A DNA stretch of 64,000 bases from Brachionus koreanus (Eukaryota > Rotifera > Eurotatoria > Ploima > Brachionidae). The position numbers were made by a program, and so were the translations under genes. The DNA lies in assembly GCA_016987375.1 (NCBI GenBank), contig PJRA01000048.1:2653695-2717694 (forward strand), read 5' to 3'. Shown here piece after piece: positions 38,101 through 48,010 of this stretch. The notes beneath the pieces are model-generated. The model had not been told where the DNA came from, searched no databases, and saw only the letters and a program-made list of their open reading frames with translations. Each line of letters opens with the position of its first letter. The first letter of the stretch is position 1.

Positions 38101-41089
38101 AATAATAACAAAATAATTTACCTCTGCATAAATTTGGCTTATTTCATCAGACAGCTCATGATGTTTTTTTAAAGCGTTCTCTGCTTCCTGTACACTATTA
38201 CTAATTTGGTTATTGGAACATAAGTTCTTCCATTCTTCAACTTTATTTAAATACTTAAAAATGAATTAACATCAATTAAATTTGAATTAATTTTATTTAT
38301 AATTACTTGATCAGCTTTGTTGTGAAACATACAAGAGGCTGAGAGGATTTTTTGACGATTTTGTAGTGCTGAATGGAAAACCTGCCATTCTTTTTCAAGT
38401 TTTGTGGTTTTAAGTGAAATAAGATTGGAGGCATAGTGCGAACTTGCCAATAATTTATTGGCAACACTATTAATATGTTGAATACTAGCAGCGCCACTCT
38501 AAAGATAATCAGATTAAATTAAATAATTGATAATACTTTTCTTAACTTACAAAACAGTTTTTGTGAAATTGTTCATGTTTTTGAAGTAAATCGTAAGCAG
38601 AGGAATAGCTTTGTCCAATGTCGGTGTAGTTCATCAGCACTATTTTATTATTATAATTCAGCCATTCCATCATTTGCATACAATCTTGTTCAAAAACTCT
38701 TAATTGAAGGCACTGTTCTAGTTTTAGCTTTTTCTGTTGCCATAAAGCATGTACTTTTTGTTTGGAAATTTTCAAAAGCTCCATTGGCTCTTTAATTTTG
38801 TGTGCTTCGTTAAAATAATCACAACTAAACTTTTCAGATTCTGAACCCGAATAACCGGAATCTCTAGTGCCGCCAGGTGCCAAAAGTAATGTTTCATCAT
38901 TTCCTATCATATTTTTAAGCAAATTCTTTCCATCATTTATTAACTGATCAATATTTATTCCCAACACTCGTTGTTTTGTGTTAGTATGAGCTATTATTGC
39001 TTCCTGGCAAGCTTCTTTGGTGTCTGGCTGATCAAATGTACTCAGCTCGATCTGGAGTGAGGCAAATTTTGACAATAGGTCACTAGAGTAGATAAGAAAA
39101 TTTTCCAATTTCTTTTTTAAGTTCATAATTATTATTTTTTTAGAAAACAAAATTTAAAATTACAATTCTAAAATCTATCCATTGGTCATTATTGTAGCTC
39201 AAACTTCCTTCCAAATCAGGAGTTAATTGATTTGGATCGAAATACTTAGACAATTGTTCCATTGAAATGAGTGAATGCTTCAAAATATTCAAAATATTCA
39301 TACAAAATAAAAGAAAATAAAAAAGAATTACCTCAAAGCTGTATTTGGAACTAGCAAATGAAGTTTTTTGTTTTTGCCAAAAATTTTCCGGTTTAATTAT
39401 AAATACATGGTTTATTTGATAGTTGAAATTTTCCTTAAAATTTTATTCTATTTCTTTATTTATTTTAATTTTTTTTAATTTACTTGTAAATTTTGAATTA
39501 TTTTCAAAATTGGTTTAACATCATCATACTTCCTATTTCGCATATCGATTAAGAAGACAAAACTCTTTTTATTAAAGCTTAAAAAAAATTAGTAAATTTG
39601 AAATTGATAAAAGTCAAATTTGAATAAAAATATTGTTTGGTGAAGACTTTTAGTTAAAAAAAAAATCAAAAAAATTTTTTAATAAAATTTTATTATTAAA
39701 AATAATAATCAATCCTGATTTAATAGAGAGGATTTTCAATTCAAAAGCTGATTTAAAATCAACAATGTTCTTTTTTTAATTAATTAAGCAAATAGGAAAA
39801 AAAGACAGGATTTTAAACTCAAAAAAATCTAAATTAAATTTAATAAATTTAAAACTTATTCAATTTATTTAACCTTTTACCAAATTAGTCTTTTTTTTCA
39901 AAAGTACTATCAAGTGGCTGAAGGGAAGGACTAAGTCTCGATTGCAATCAGCCAAAATTTAAATTATTTTTAAAATAAATTAATCAAAACCAAACGAAAA
40001 TATCTGTTTAATCTTTTAAAGTTTGTCTTTTTTTTTTCTATTTTTAAAATACTTATACAATTATTTTTTGCAGCAAATGCATTTTAATATTTAGTTATTT
40101 AACTAAAGATATTAAGCAAGGCTTAATTGCTAATGAAAATTAAATTTTGATCAATATTTTATTTAGTTTTTTTTTAATATTTAAATTTCGAAAAGTGATC
40201 GAACATTTTTTCGGTTCTGTGATGAAATGGTTCGAAAGCCCGACATCAATCAGGATGTTGAGGGTTCAAATCTCTATTTAATTCAGAGTGCAAACTCGTA
40301 CAGCTAACAACTCGGCCGTTCGAGAATTAATATAGTTACAAAGAAATGACAAAATAGGCAGAAGATCGACTTGGGTTGAGATCAAAAGTAATGACCCTAT
40401 GCTCCACAAGAAGTGCAATGAAAAAAATGAAAAAAAAATTGGACCATAATGAATAATTAATTGTCAAATTGTGTATTTTTTTATGTTTCTTAGTAAAAAA
40501 TATCAGAAAGATGAATTCAATAATTTTGAAAATTTTTAAAATATTTATAAATTATACAATACCGAACAAACAAGTCGGATAAATTAAATGAATTTATTTA
40601 ATTTACGAAACAAATAGACAAGAATAAACATAGGAATTTAAAATAAATATTTTATCTGAAGGCTTCTAATAAATGAGCATATTTATGTTTATTTTAAAAT
40701 AAAAAAAATACTAATATTATTTTCAACGTTACACATGGTATCTGATAAATTTAGCTATCAATTAAATTGAAAAGTTTGATTTTATTTTTAAAATGAATTG
40801 AAAAAAGAAAGGAAAATATTATAAAATATCTTTAAAACATTATTCTTATTATTTTTTTCAAATTTAAAGTTAAAAAAAAAATCAATAATTACCATGGTAT
40901 GGAAGCCAGATAGAGAATTATTGCTTGTAAATCATCGGATGATAACTTGTCTAATTGTGAATCGAACGGAAATTGAATTAGTATATTATTTAATCGGTCC
41001 CGACCACCGGTCAAAATTACGCATTTCTCGGCCAATAGTGGTCGCAATTTGAGAGTGTTATTAGAGTTAATCATGGACATCGAATCCAT
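17136..41089 (-). CDS. TRIO: Trio/Kalirin/UNC-73 dual RhoGEF, 21 exons
   Basis: Rho-family GEF that activates Rac/RhoG (GEF1) and Rho (GEF2) in axon guidance and actin remodelling. Exons in transcript order: 40893-41089, 39484-39577, 39332-39433, 39164-39277, 38551-39111, 38307-38498, 38122-38253, 37817-37930, 37657-37758, 34945-35067, 32839-34889, 32602-32778, 30190-31078, 24195-24689, 23580-23765, 21741-21821, 20223-20302, 20091-20157, 19927-20039, 19788-19860, 17136-18386. All phases close; sum 7,194 nt, about 2,397 aa. Domain order: CRAL-TRIO (15-165), spectrin repeats (170-1250), DH1-PH1 (1260-1580), SH3 (1620-1680), DH2-PH2 (1890-2210), SH3 (2335-2395). It stops right after the second SH3, so it lacks the Ig and kinase domains of vertebrate TRIO, as in UNC-73 and fly Trio. 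Two donors are weak (GTTTAT after exon 8, GTTCAT after exon 19). The start ATG is the first of three Met codons; an upstream 5' exon is possible. Confidence 0.95.
18387..19787 (-). other. Trio intron 20
   Basis: 1.4-kb intron. Apart from the 215-bp piggyBac-like MITE I see AT-rich sequence. Small open frames here (18636-18875, 19600-19869) overlap splice sites or low-complexity DNA and are not supported as genes. Confidence 0.6.
19092..19306. mobile_element. Short piggyBac-like MITE in Trio intron 20
   Basis: Left end cactacaagcaac followed by the palindrome aaacgaatcaaatgactcgttt; right end ttggtgcttctagtg. The ends are inverted and close to those of the larger element at 35503-36394 (cactagaagcaccga). 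Flanks are ctaa (19088-19091) and ttaa (19307-19310), a degraded TTAA duplication. About 215 bp, no coding capacity. Confidence 0.78.
20303..23579 (-). other. Trio introns 15 and 16 with exon 16
   Basis: Intron 16 (20303-21740) and intron 15 (21822-23579) flank the 81-nt exon 16. The sequence is AT-rich; a (ct)n tract lies at 23136-23149. An open frame at 20999-21181 on the Trio strand (60 aa) has no splice support or similarity I recognise. No further feature. Confidence 0.5.
24195..24689 (-). other. TRIO: Trio exon 14: first SH3 and basic/acidic linker
   Basis: Reads [20 protein letters not shown] then VQLL and an SH3-type end, followed by [10 protein letters not shown] (the LRKWLTSPVRR-like segment found after SH3-1 in TRIO) and an uninterrupted run of nine Glu codons (gaa/gag repeat, about 24222-24250). 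Phase 0 at both ends. Confidence 0.9.
25505..26010. repeat. Dispersed repeat, copy A
   Basis: Shares collinear, diverged blocks with 36455-36895: an ...actgcaytgagttt block near the start, then ...ggtctatttaycraaayaccttatgcaa..., ...taattgagttaa... and ...taaagttcagagtggaaaat.... No coding potential seen; family unknown. Confidence 0.75.
28646..28999 (-). CDS. Probable alternative first exon of a short Trio isoform
   Basis: A 354-nt open frame (118 codons) on the Trio strand inside the 5.5-kb intron 13. It begins ATG at 28999 with an in-frame TGA three codons upstream, so the ATG is the first possible start. It ends at a GTAATT donor (28644-28645) in phase 0, exactly the phase needed to join exon 14 (ACT TCA AAT...), giving SH3-GEF2-SH3. 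The peptide is basic and Ser-rich ([32 protein letters not shown], a run of seven Ser, [13 protein letters not shown]). Reading through the donor stops within four codons. Known biology: GEF2-only isoforms from internal promoters exist for UNC-73 and Kalirin. That this is one is inference; it could instead be a skipped cassette or a small unrelated gene. Confidence 0.65.
30190..32778 (-). other. TRIO: Trio exons 12-13: DH1-PH1 (GEF1)
   Basis: Rac/RhoG-type exchange module. The DH begins [22 protein letters not shown]3-like helix [20 protein letters not shown] and [20 protein letters not shown] follow. The PH shows [17 protein letters not shown] and a C-terminal [13 protein letters not shown]. 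Exon 13 ends in a Ser/Asn-rich linker at a phase-0 donor. The intron between them (31079-32601) holds only AT-rich sequence with no feature I can support. Confidence 0.93.
35166..35345. repeat. Dispersed repeat, partial copy C
   Basis: Short similarity to copy A: gcgaagtaactgcatcgagtt against gcgaactaactgcattgagtt, followed by matching spacing to an ...actatccctttttttatgat... block. It lies just 5' of the piggyBac-like element, so the element may have landed in or near this repeat. Confidence 0.5.
35503..36394. mobile_element. Non-autonomous piggyBac-like element with TTAA duplication
   Basis: An 892-bp element in Trio intron 9. Terminal inverted repeats cactagaagcaccga (35503-35517) and tcggtgcttctagtg (36380-36394) are exact, flanked by TTAA at 35499-35502 and 36395-36398. 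Sub-terminal repeats tataccaagaatcccc plus the palindrome accggtcaaaatgaccggt occur at the left and inverted at 36183-36223; a further palindrome abuts the right end. TTAA targets and such sub-terminal palindromes are typical of piggyBac-like elements. Exact ends suggest recent activity. Confidence 0.9.
35605..35904 (-). pseudogene. N-terminal remnant of piggyBac-like transposase
   Basis: 99-codon frame inside the element: [17 protein letters not shown], then a long Asp/Glu-rich stretch ([20 protein letters not shown]). Acidic N termini of this kind precede the DDD catalytic core in piggyBac transposases; the core is absent, so the protein cannot transpose the element. It ends [13 protein letters not shown] at an AT-rich junction, consistent with an internal deletion. 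Confidence 0.65.
36455..36895. repeat. Dispersed repeat, copy B
   Basis: Second copy of the repeat at 25505-26010, same orientation, in Trio intron 9, just 3' of the piggyBac-like element. The best block is around 36715-36875 (accttatgcaa, taattgagttaa, gttcagagtggaaaat). Confidence 0.75.
39164..41089 (-). other. TRIO: Trio exons 1-4: CRAL-TRIO (SEC14) domain
   Basis: Lipid-binding-type domain at the N terminus. Visible motifs: [65 protein letters not shown], and [20 protein letters not shown]. These align along the whole vertebrate TRIO SEC14 domain. Intron 1 (39578-40892) is 1.3 kb and carries a SINE candidate. Confidence 0.93.
40213..40440 (+). repeat. tRNA-derived SINE candidate in Trio intron 1
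   Basis: A B-box-like gggttcaaatctc (40262-40274) is preceded about 35 bases upstream by an A-box-like tgatgaaatgg and an anticodon-arm-like region, giving a decayed tRNA shape. About 150 bp of unrelated GC-richer body follows, ending in an A-rich tail (gaaaaaaatgaaaaaaaa). This head-body-tail order is that of a tRNA SINE. It is in antisense orientation to Trio. Confidence 0.6.
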
Positions 41090-42927
41090 ACTAACCTCAT
41101 ATTAATCAACAAAACAAATCAAAAACTTTTTCAATTTAATTAATTTAGTCTTAAATCTAGATTTTTCTTCCTAATTAAACATTTATTTAAAATAGATAAA
41201 TATACGCACACTATTATTATTATTCATCTATTTAGAAATGGTCTATGCGATCTATTAGAATAAATTAAACCGTCAGATAATCAATCAAACTTGGATGAAT
41301 TTATTTGAATGCGTGTATGATTGTTTTATAAAGACTACTGTTTTTTAGCTATTTGTTGTTAAATACTTGGATTAATGCAAAATTTAGAGAGACTAATAAA
41401 TTTCAACATCATCCATAAATAATTATAATTTTTTCTAGTATAAAAAAGAATTAAACAATTTTTAGCATTAGTTTTTTTAATTAAAATCACCCTAAATCGA
41501 TCAAGCATTAAAGATTTAAAGGCAATTTTTATTAGGAAAATTTCCAAAGGGTCCAAAGACAACTTAAGACTTTCCAACATCTTTTTTTGTTATTTTTCTC
41601 GTCAATGTTTATATTATTTTTCTAATAATTATTTATGTAAAATAATTCAATGGTCAATTCAAGATTGATCGATATTTTAAATATCGACATTTTATTTGTC
41701 TGACCATTGGAGTCTTGTGTGCAATAATTTAGATGATTTATTCATTAACAATTTTTCAAGTTAGTCAATCAAGTCTTTAAAAACAAGTTATTTAATCAAA
41801 AAATCTAAGAAATCCAGTAATAGTAAAGTATTAAAGAATGCGTAAAATCTTTCATAATGCAAAATGCAAAAAATACCATAAATGTTTTTGTCTTTTTTTG
41901 CTATAAAAATATCGCTAGATTGAGCTTCAACTCCATCCACTCCCAACTTATTCCAGCCATTGACTTCAAATTTTGTTAAAGAAGCTTTGTTGTAGAGCAA
42001 AATTCTTGATTCTAAATATGTATGGATGGTATTTTTTTTAACTTTAAACATATATTCTTCAACATGCGTTCTAGTGCTATATAAAACATAGATTTAATTT
42101 CTTAAAAATTTAATATCTCAAATTCAATATACGAAAATTAAATTTTTTTCTGAAAGTGTTTTTACTTTTGAATAACCAAATCAGTTTTAGAAATTTCATT
42201 ACATCAAATAAAATTTAAAATTTAATCTCTAATATTTTTATGATATTTTCGAGAATTATTTTTAAAATTTAGATATTTATTTTCTAGTTCTCTCAATAAC
42301 TACAACACCAACTCCGGCCAATTTAAATTTTTATATTTTCACACTTCAATACAATGATCTACTAGGATGATTTTTTAGATCTTAGTTAGAATTGTCCATT
42401 TTTTAAATAAATTTAATATTTTTATTTAATTTCTTTTTTTTTTTACAATTTTGTGTTAATAAATGAGAAAAAGATAAAAGATCAGGTTTATAACAGTTAT
42501 ATTTTAATTATATATTCAAGTAAATAGGGAATTATTTTCCATAAAAAGTATTTTCCAACTTGCTAATTCAGTAAAGATTTAGTTTATTAAAACCTAAACA
42601 TTTATCTTACCGTATTTTTACCATTGCTGAAAACTTTAATGATATTTTTTAAAATTTAAATTGAATTAATGCCTTATAATTAATATTTCTTATAAAGATT
42701 TTTTCTTTATAAAAAAATAAAATTAATAGAATAAAAAAAAATGTTTTTACTTAAAAGTTGAATAATAATTTTTATTAAAAAAGCTAATTTTTGAAGAAAA
42801 AAAAATCAATACTTTTGCTTACCTATAATGTCTCAGTAAGAATTCAACTATAGAAAACATAAAAACCTTTTTTTCTGGAAAAGCAAAAATTTCGAATTTA
42901 AAAATAATAGAAAATAAAAATTGTCAA
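41090..42927. other. Trio 5' / WDR86 5' divergent region
   Basis: 1.8 kb between divergent starts, so it should hold both promoters. It includes a 41788-42060 minus-strand open stretch with a diverged copy near 48.8 kb (listed separately). No other defensible feature. Confidence 0.5.
41788..42060 (-). repeat. Repeat-derived open frame, copy 1
   Basis: 87-codon frame including FEVNGWNKLGVDGVEAQSS and AKKDKNIYGIFC...RFYAF. A decayed relative on the same strand at 48812-48893 reads AKIDKNRHNIFC, stop, RFYAF, and the DNA also aligns. Two copies with one broken suggest a mobile or repeat-derived coding piece, not a host gene. Family not recognised. Confidence 0.5.
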
Positions 42928-44367
42928 ATGGGTAACGGTGCAACTAAAAAAGAAAAACAAAAAAACTATTTATTACAAACATGTGATGAACATGAAGGAA
43001 GCATTAATTGTATGGACTTGAGTGAAGACGGAAGTGTTTTGGTGACCGGGAGTGATGATTCAAATGTCAGATTGTGGACGACAAAAACGGAACAATGCGA
43101 ATGCATTGGTCTCCTTGAAGGCCACGATGACTACATTACTTCAGTTTTGATAGAAGAAAATTTTGTGCTCAGTTCAAGTGCTGATAAAACAATCAAAAAA
43201 TGGGATATGACATCATGTGAGTGTGTTCTTACTTTTTTAGGACATGATAGCACAGTGAATAAGCTGATATGTACTGGTGACTTTTTGTTCAGTGTTTCCT
43301 ATGACAAAACAGCAAGATGCTGGGATTTTGATACTGGTGAATGCATTAGAAAATTTACTGGCCACAAAAATAATATTACATCAATATTGTTTATTCCTTC
43401 TGATAGAGATAATGATACACAGACTCTTCAATTTATTCAAGAACAAGCCGAAAAGAGCAAAAAAAATTTTGTAAAAACTTTGCAAAATATATCGCATACA
43501 GTCGCTTATGATGAAGACGACATTTATAGCAAAGATTTGATTATTACAGGTTCGTTTGATACACTTGCTAAATCTTGGTCTATAGAAACTGGTGAATGTG
43601 TTCAAACTTTTCGTGGACATACGTCTGCAATTACTTGTCTAGCTACCGATTTGCTTGGAAAGATTTTATTTACAGGTTCCAGCGATCATTCCATCAGATC
43701 TTGGGATATTATGACCGGACAGCTTTTAAGAGTTTTTTCTGGACATCAAACAACTGTCTTGTCTCTTTTAGTAATTTATTCATTCACTAATTATTATTTA
43801 AAAAAAATAAAAAAATTTTAGGCACATAGGAAATTATTATATTCCACAAGCTCAGATCATACAGCAAGGTGCTGGATAATGGATTTTGGTGATTGTACAA
43901 GAGTTTACAAAGAGCATGAACATAGTGTTTCTTGCATTTTTGAACAAAATGGATTTAGTAAAAAACGCTTAAATAAAAAAGCTTAAATTAATTTTTAACT
44001 TAGTTTATACTGGATGTGGCGACAATGTAGCCCGATGCTTTGATGCTAAATCTGGAGCGATTAAACGCATTTTTAAGGGTCATACTGGCGCAATTAATTG
44101 TCTAAGAGTATCTTATTAAAACTTGTATTTTTTAATTTTTTAATTCTAAATATTTAAAAGGTTCTTGATGAAAGGTTATTTACTGGATCCTTTGATGGAA
44201 CTCTTAGAATATTTGACACCAGTGATTTGCTTCTTGACAAAAAATCAGCTGAAAAGAAAAAAGAAACAGATATCTTGCAAACTCCTGAAATTGATAATGA
44301 AAAAATTGATCCAATGGAAGATAATGAAAACTATCAAGTTATTCAAGTGAAAGAAAAAGAATTTTGA
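42928..44367 (+). CDS. WDR86: WDR86-like WD40 protein, copy 1, 4 exons
   Basis: WD40 propeller of unknown cellular role, matching the WDR86 family in repeat order and N terminus. Exons 42928-43770, 43822-43957, 44004-44107, 44161-44367; sum 1,290 nt, 429 aa. Repeats are visible as GSDDSNVRLW, SSADKTIKKW, SYDKTARCWDFDTGECI, GSFDTLAKSWSIETGECV, GSSDHSIRSWDI, SSSDHTARCW, GCGDNVARCFDAKSG and GSFDGTLRIFD, about eight blades with GH...(W/F)D spacing. The N terminus MGNGATKKEKQK fits an N-myristoylation signal (Gly2, Thr6, then basic residues), suggesting membrane attachment. The C-terminal tail is acidic (about 50 residues). AATAAA at 44387-44392. Confidence 0.93.
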
Positions 44368-44456
44368 AATCTAGCTAAACCGATGTAATAAATTATTTAG
44401 TTAAATTTAAGTCAGTATACCAATAATGACGTTTATGAAAAAAAAAAAAAAACAAA

Positions 44457-45384
44457 NNNNNNNNNNNNNNNNNNNNNNNNNNNNNNNNNNNNNNNNNNNN
44501 NNNNNNNNNNNNNNNNNNNNNNNNNNNNNNNNNNNNNNNNNNNNNNNNNNNNNNNNNNNNNNNNNNNNNNNNNNNNNNNNNNNNNNNNNNNNNNNNNNNN
44601 NNNNNNNNNNNNNNNNNNNNNNNNNNNNNNNNNNNNNNNNNNNNNNNNNNNNNNNNNNNNNNNNNNNNNNNNNNNNNNNNNNNNNNNNNNNNNNNNNNNN
44701 NNNNNNNNNNNNNNNNNNNNNNNNNNNNNNNNNNNNNNNNNNNNNNNNNNNNNNNNNNNNNNNNNNNNNNNNNNNNNNNNNNNNNNNNNNNNNNNNNNNN
44801 NNNNNNNNNNNNNNNNNNNNNNNNNNNNNNNNNNNNNNNNNNNNNNNNNNNNNNNNNNNNNNNNNNNNNNNNNNNNNNNNNNNNNNNNNNNNNNNNNNNN
44901 NNNNNNNNNNNNNNNNNNNNNNNNNNNNNNNNNNNNNNNNNNNNNNNNNNNNNNNNNNNNNNNNNNNNNNNNNNNNNNNNNNNNNNNNNNNNNNNNNNNN
45001 NNNNNNNNNNNNNNNNNNNNNNNNNNNNNNNNNNNNNNNNNNNNNNNNNNNNNNNNNNNNNNNNNNNNNNNNNNNNNNNNNNNNNNNNNNNNNNNNNNNN
45101 NNNNNNNNNNNNNNNNNNNNNNNNNNNNNNNNNNNNNNNNNNNNNNNNNNNNNNNNNNNNNNNNNNNNNNNNNNNNNNNNNNNNNNNNNNNNNNNNNNNN
45201 NNNNNNNNNNNNNNNNNNNNNNNNNNNNNNNNNNNNNNNNNNNNNNNNNNNNNNNNNNNNNNNNNNNNNNNNNNNNNNNNNNNNNNNNNNNNNNNNNNNN
45301 NNNNNNNNNNNNNNNNNNNNNNNNNNNNNNNNNNNNNNNNNNNNNNNNNNNNNNNNNNNNNNNNNNNNNNNNNNNNNNNNNNNN
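44457..45384. other. Assembly gap (928 N)
   Basis: Run of N between the two WDR86-like genes. By comparison with copy 1, about 355 nt of coding sequence of copy 2, including its start codon, should lie inside. The open frames that cross the gap are artefacts. Confidence 0.99.
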
Positions 45385-46538
45385 TTTTGTTCAGTGTTTC
45401 CTATGACAAAACAGCAAGATGCTGGGATTTTGATACTGGTGAATGCATTAGAAAATTTACTGGCCACAAAAATAATATTACATCAATATTGTTTATTCCT
45501 TCTGATAGAGATAATGATATTCAATCATTTAATTTTTCTATTAAAAAAAAAACTAATAGTTTAAAAGTTCCTACCCAAAATGCTTTCCAAACGTATGATG
45601 AAAATAATATTTGCAGCATGATAATTACAGGTTCTTTAGATTCAACAGCAAAATCTTGGTCTATTGAATCTGGTCAAATTATTCACACATTTCGTGGACA
45701 TACATCTGCAATTACTTGTCTAGCTACTGATATGTTAGGAAAAATTCTTTTCACTGGATCAGGTGATCATACTATTAGGTCCTGGGAAATTATTAACGGG
45801 CAGCTACTTAAAATATTCAATGGCCACCAAACAACTATTTTGACATTAATTGTAATAAAATATTGTTTAAAAAATTTAAATTATTTTTTTTTTAAAGGTC
45901 CATAAAAAGTTATTGTACTCTACTAGTTCAGATCATACTGCAAGATGTTGGGTTATGGATTTTGGTGATTGTACCAAGGTTTACAAAGATCATGGTCACA
46001 GTGTTTCCTGTTTAATTGAGTACAATGGATTGAGTATTTTTATTTTTGTTTTTTGTCCTTGATTTTTAATTTTGTTTATCATATTTTTAATTTCAAGTTT
46101 TTACTGGTTGCGGTGATGGTTTAAGTCGATGTTTTGATGCAAAGTCTGGTTCTTTAAAGCGATCCTTTAAAGGTCATACTGGAGCAGTCAATTGTTTAAA
46201 AGTATTTAATAGAAATCATTTGAATTTAAATTTTATTATTTTTTTTGTAATAGCTTGTCAGTAACCGTCTATTTACTGGATCATTTGATGGAACATTGAA
46301 AATTTGGGATGCTACAGAGCTTTCAGCCGAAAAATTTAATCAAGAAAATTTAAATCGTTCTAAATCAAGTTTTAAAGGATCAAAATTAATTATTGAAAAT
46401 GAGCGAGCAAGTAGCAGTCGATCTAATAACCCATCAAGGAATACATTCGAAAAATCTGATGCTGATTCTGGTTTTGATGATAGAGATTCAAGACTAGCTG
46501 TTCCAATTAGAAGAATTGATGTAAAAGAATTGGTTTAA
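45385..46538 (+). CDS. WDR86: WDR86-like WD40 protein, copy 2, 5' lost in gap
   Basis: Tandem paralogue. Visible exons: 45385-45851 (5' incomplete), 45898-46033, 46098-46201, 46254-46538. Middle exon lengths (136 and 104 nt) and phases equal those of copy 1. Blades visible: SYDKTARCWDFDTGECI, GSLDSTAKSWSIESGQII, GSGDHTIRSWEI, SSSDHTARCW, GCGDGLSRCFDAKSG, GSFDGTLKIWD. The tail differs from copy 1: Ser/Arg-rich (RASSSRSNNPSRN, DADSGFDDRDSRL) and ends KELV. The first 135 bases are identical to copy 1, after which the genes diverge at many silent sites. AATAAA at 46629-46634. Confidence 0.92.
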
Positions 46539-47697
46539 ATTGTTTTAAATGATTAACACTTTTCTTAACAAAAAAATTTTTGTAAAATTTATTTCAGAAT
46601 TATTTGGTTTTTTGGTGATAATTTATCTAATAAACACAAAGGTCACAATGGTACAAAAATAATAAATTGTATTAATATTTCATAAATACTTTTCAATCAG
46701 TATCTATGTCCAAAAAAGAAAAAGAGTCTGTTTCAAAACCCAAGATACGGGTTCGTCAATAAATCTTAATACTCACTTATTTTTGCTGATGACTTTATTT
46801 AAGAAAACACGATGAATTTAGACAGAAATAAATAACTATCTTAAACTAAAAGTACCATTGTTTCAAATATAAAATAAAAATTTGCTAGAAAAAACTATAT
46901 TCACATTCTTAAGAACAAAAATATCTCTTATGATAAGAGATATTTAAAAAATAAGTTTTAAAAATTTCAAGTTTTTAAATAGCAAAACAGTTTGATCAAT
47001 TCTACAACTTTAACAAATTATTTAAATTGAAAACAAATTGAAAAATAAAATATTTTAAAATATTTTTAAGTGAAATATTAATTCCAAATAGCATGTTATT
47101 CTTCAAAATTTAACAATTACAAGTCCAGTTGTTTACAATAATATACCGATCCATTAAAAACTTCACTTGGAAGAATGAAAGGTTCAAAAGAAAAACAAAC
47201 GAATTATGATTATTGGAAAATTTAAACTTGCCCTTCAAATTGAATTTTTCAAATTTTGGTATTTTTCTATATTTTTTATTTTCTTGTATCTTAATTTTTA
47301 TAATAATTTTATTTTTATAAATGTACTCGAATATTATAAATTTTTTAAAATAATATTTTTTAGCATATTTTTCAAACTTTAATTTTAACCCGGCACTATT
47401 CCAATATTTTTTAGTATTAACGCTTCATTAATAAATAAAAGCTTTTATTGAATCTCAAAGTTCTTACTCTGGTCTGTCTCACTTTTGATCACTTTTCTAA
47501 TTTATTATTACATAATTGATTGAAATGAAGCTTTTATACAACAAAAAAAAACGAAAATTAAATATTAATTAATCTGATAATTTTCAATAAAAATTTACCT
47601 TTTTTTATCGTTCTTGATTTTTTTTCAAAATAACTCTTCACCATTTATATATCAGTATAACCTTATCCCTTAAAATAATTTTCATATTAAAAATAAT

Positions 47698-48010
47698 TTC
47701 CATAATCGAAGAAATACCCAAAAACACTTCTCAAGATCAACTTTTGAACCTAATTCAAAGAGAACAACTAAAGGAAAAGGTAAAACTTATATTCCTTCCT
47801 CTAGTATTCTTTCTTTGGAGAATGCTAATAAATGCATAGATCAAGAATTTAAAAGAAATAACTGGAGTGACCGAAATATTTGAGAGAATCATGAGCACAG
47901 TGATTAGGGTTATCGTAAAATATACTCAGTTTTTAGAGAGCCAGCAAGAAGCAAGATTATAACGGATGAGTCATAATATTTTACAAAATTTTCAAATCAA
48001 GATTTAAATA
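47698..48010 (+). pseudogene. Frameshifted, stop-riddled ORF relic (retroelement-like)
   Basis: Coding-like text runs IEEIPKNTSQDQLLNLIQRE, shifts frame at about 47780, continues TYIPSSSILSLENANKCIDQ and EFKRNNWSDRNI, then after stops ENHEHSD, GYRKIYSVFREPARSKIITD. The downstream 3' region to about 48350 has GC-richer non-coding sequence (gggggaatgcccctgg) resembling an element's 3' end. A gag-like or retrogene relic is the likeliest reading; the family is not identified. Confidence 0.4.

Larger units (their letters stand above)
32839..39111 (-). other. TRIO: Trio exons 5-11: spectrin-repeat rod
   Basis: Tandem helical repeats with the usual W and heptad leucines, for example [47 protein letters not shown] and the 2,051-nt exon 11 with [36 protein letters not shown] and RNRQ-like [20 protein letters not shown]. 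The frame is open throughout. The rod presents the GEF modules and binds partners in other animals. It is interrupted by the 2.6-kb intron 9. Confidence 0.93.

Noticed and set aside
40213..40290. Functional tRNA gene
   Set aside because: Acceptor stem and D-arm do not form; only box-like remnants remain, so a SINE head is more likely.
44426..45467. Long open frames on both strands across 44426-45467
   Set aside because: They consist almost only of the N gap; no real coding evidence.
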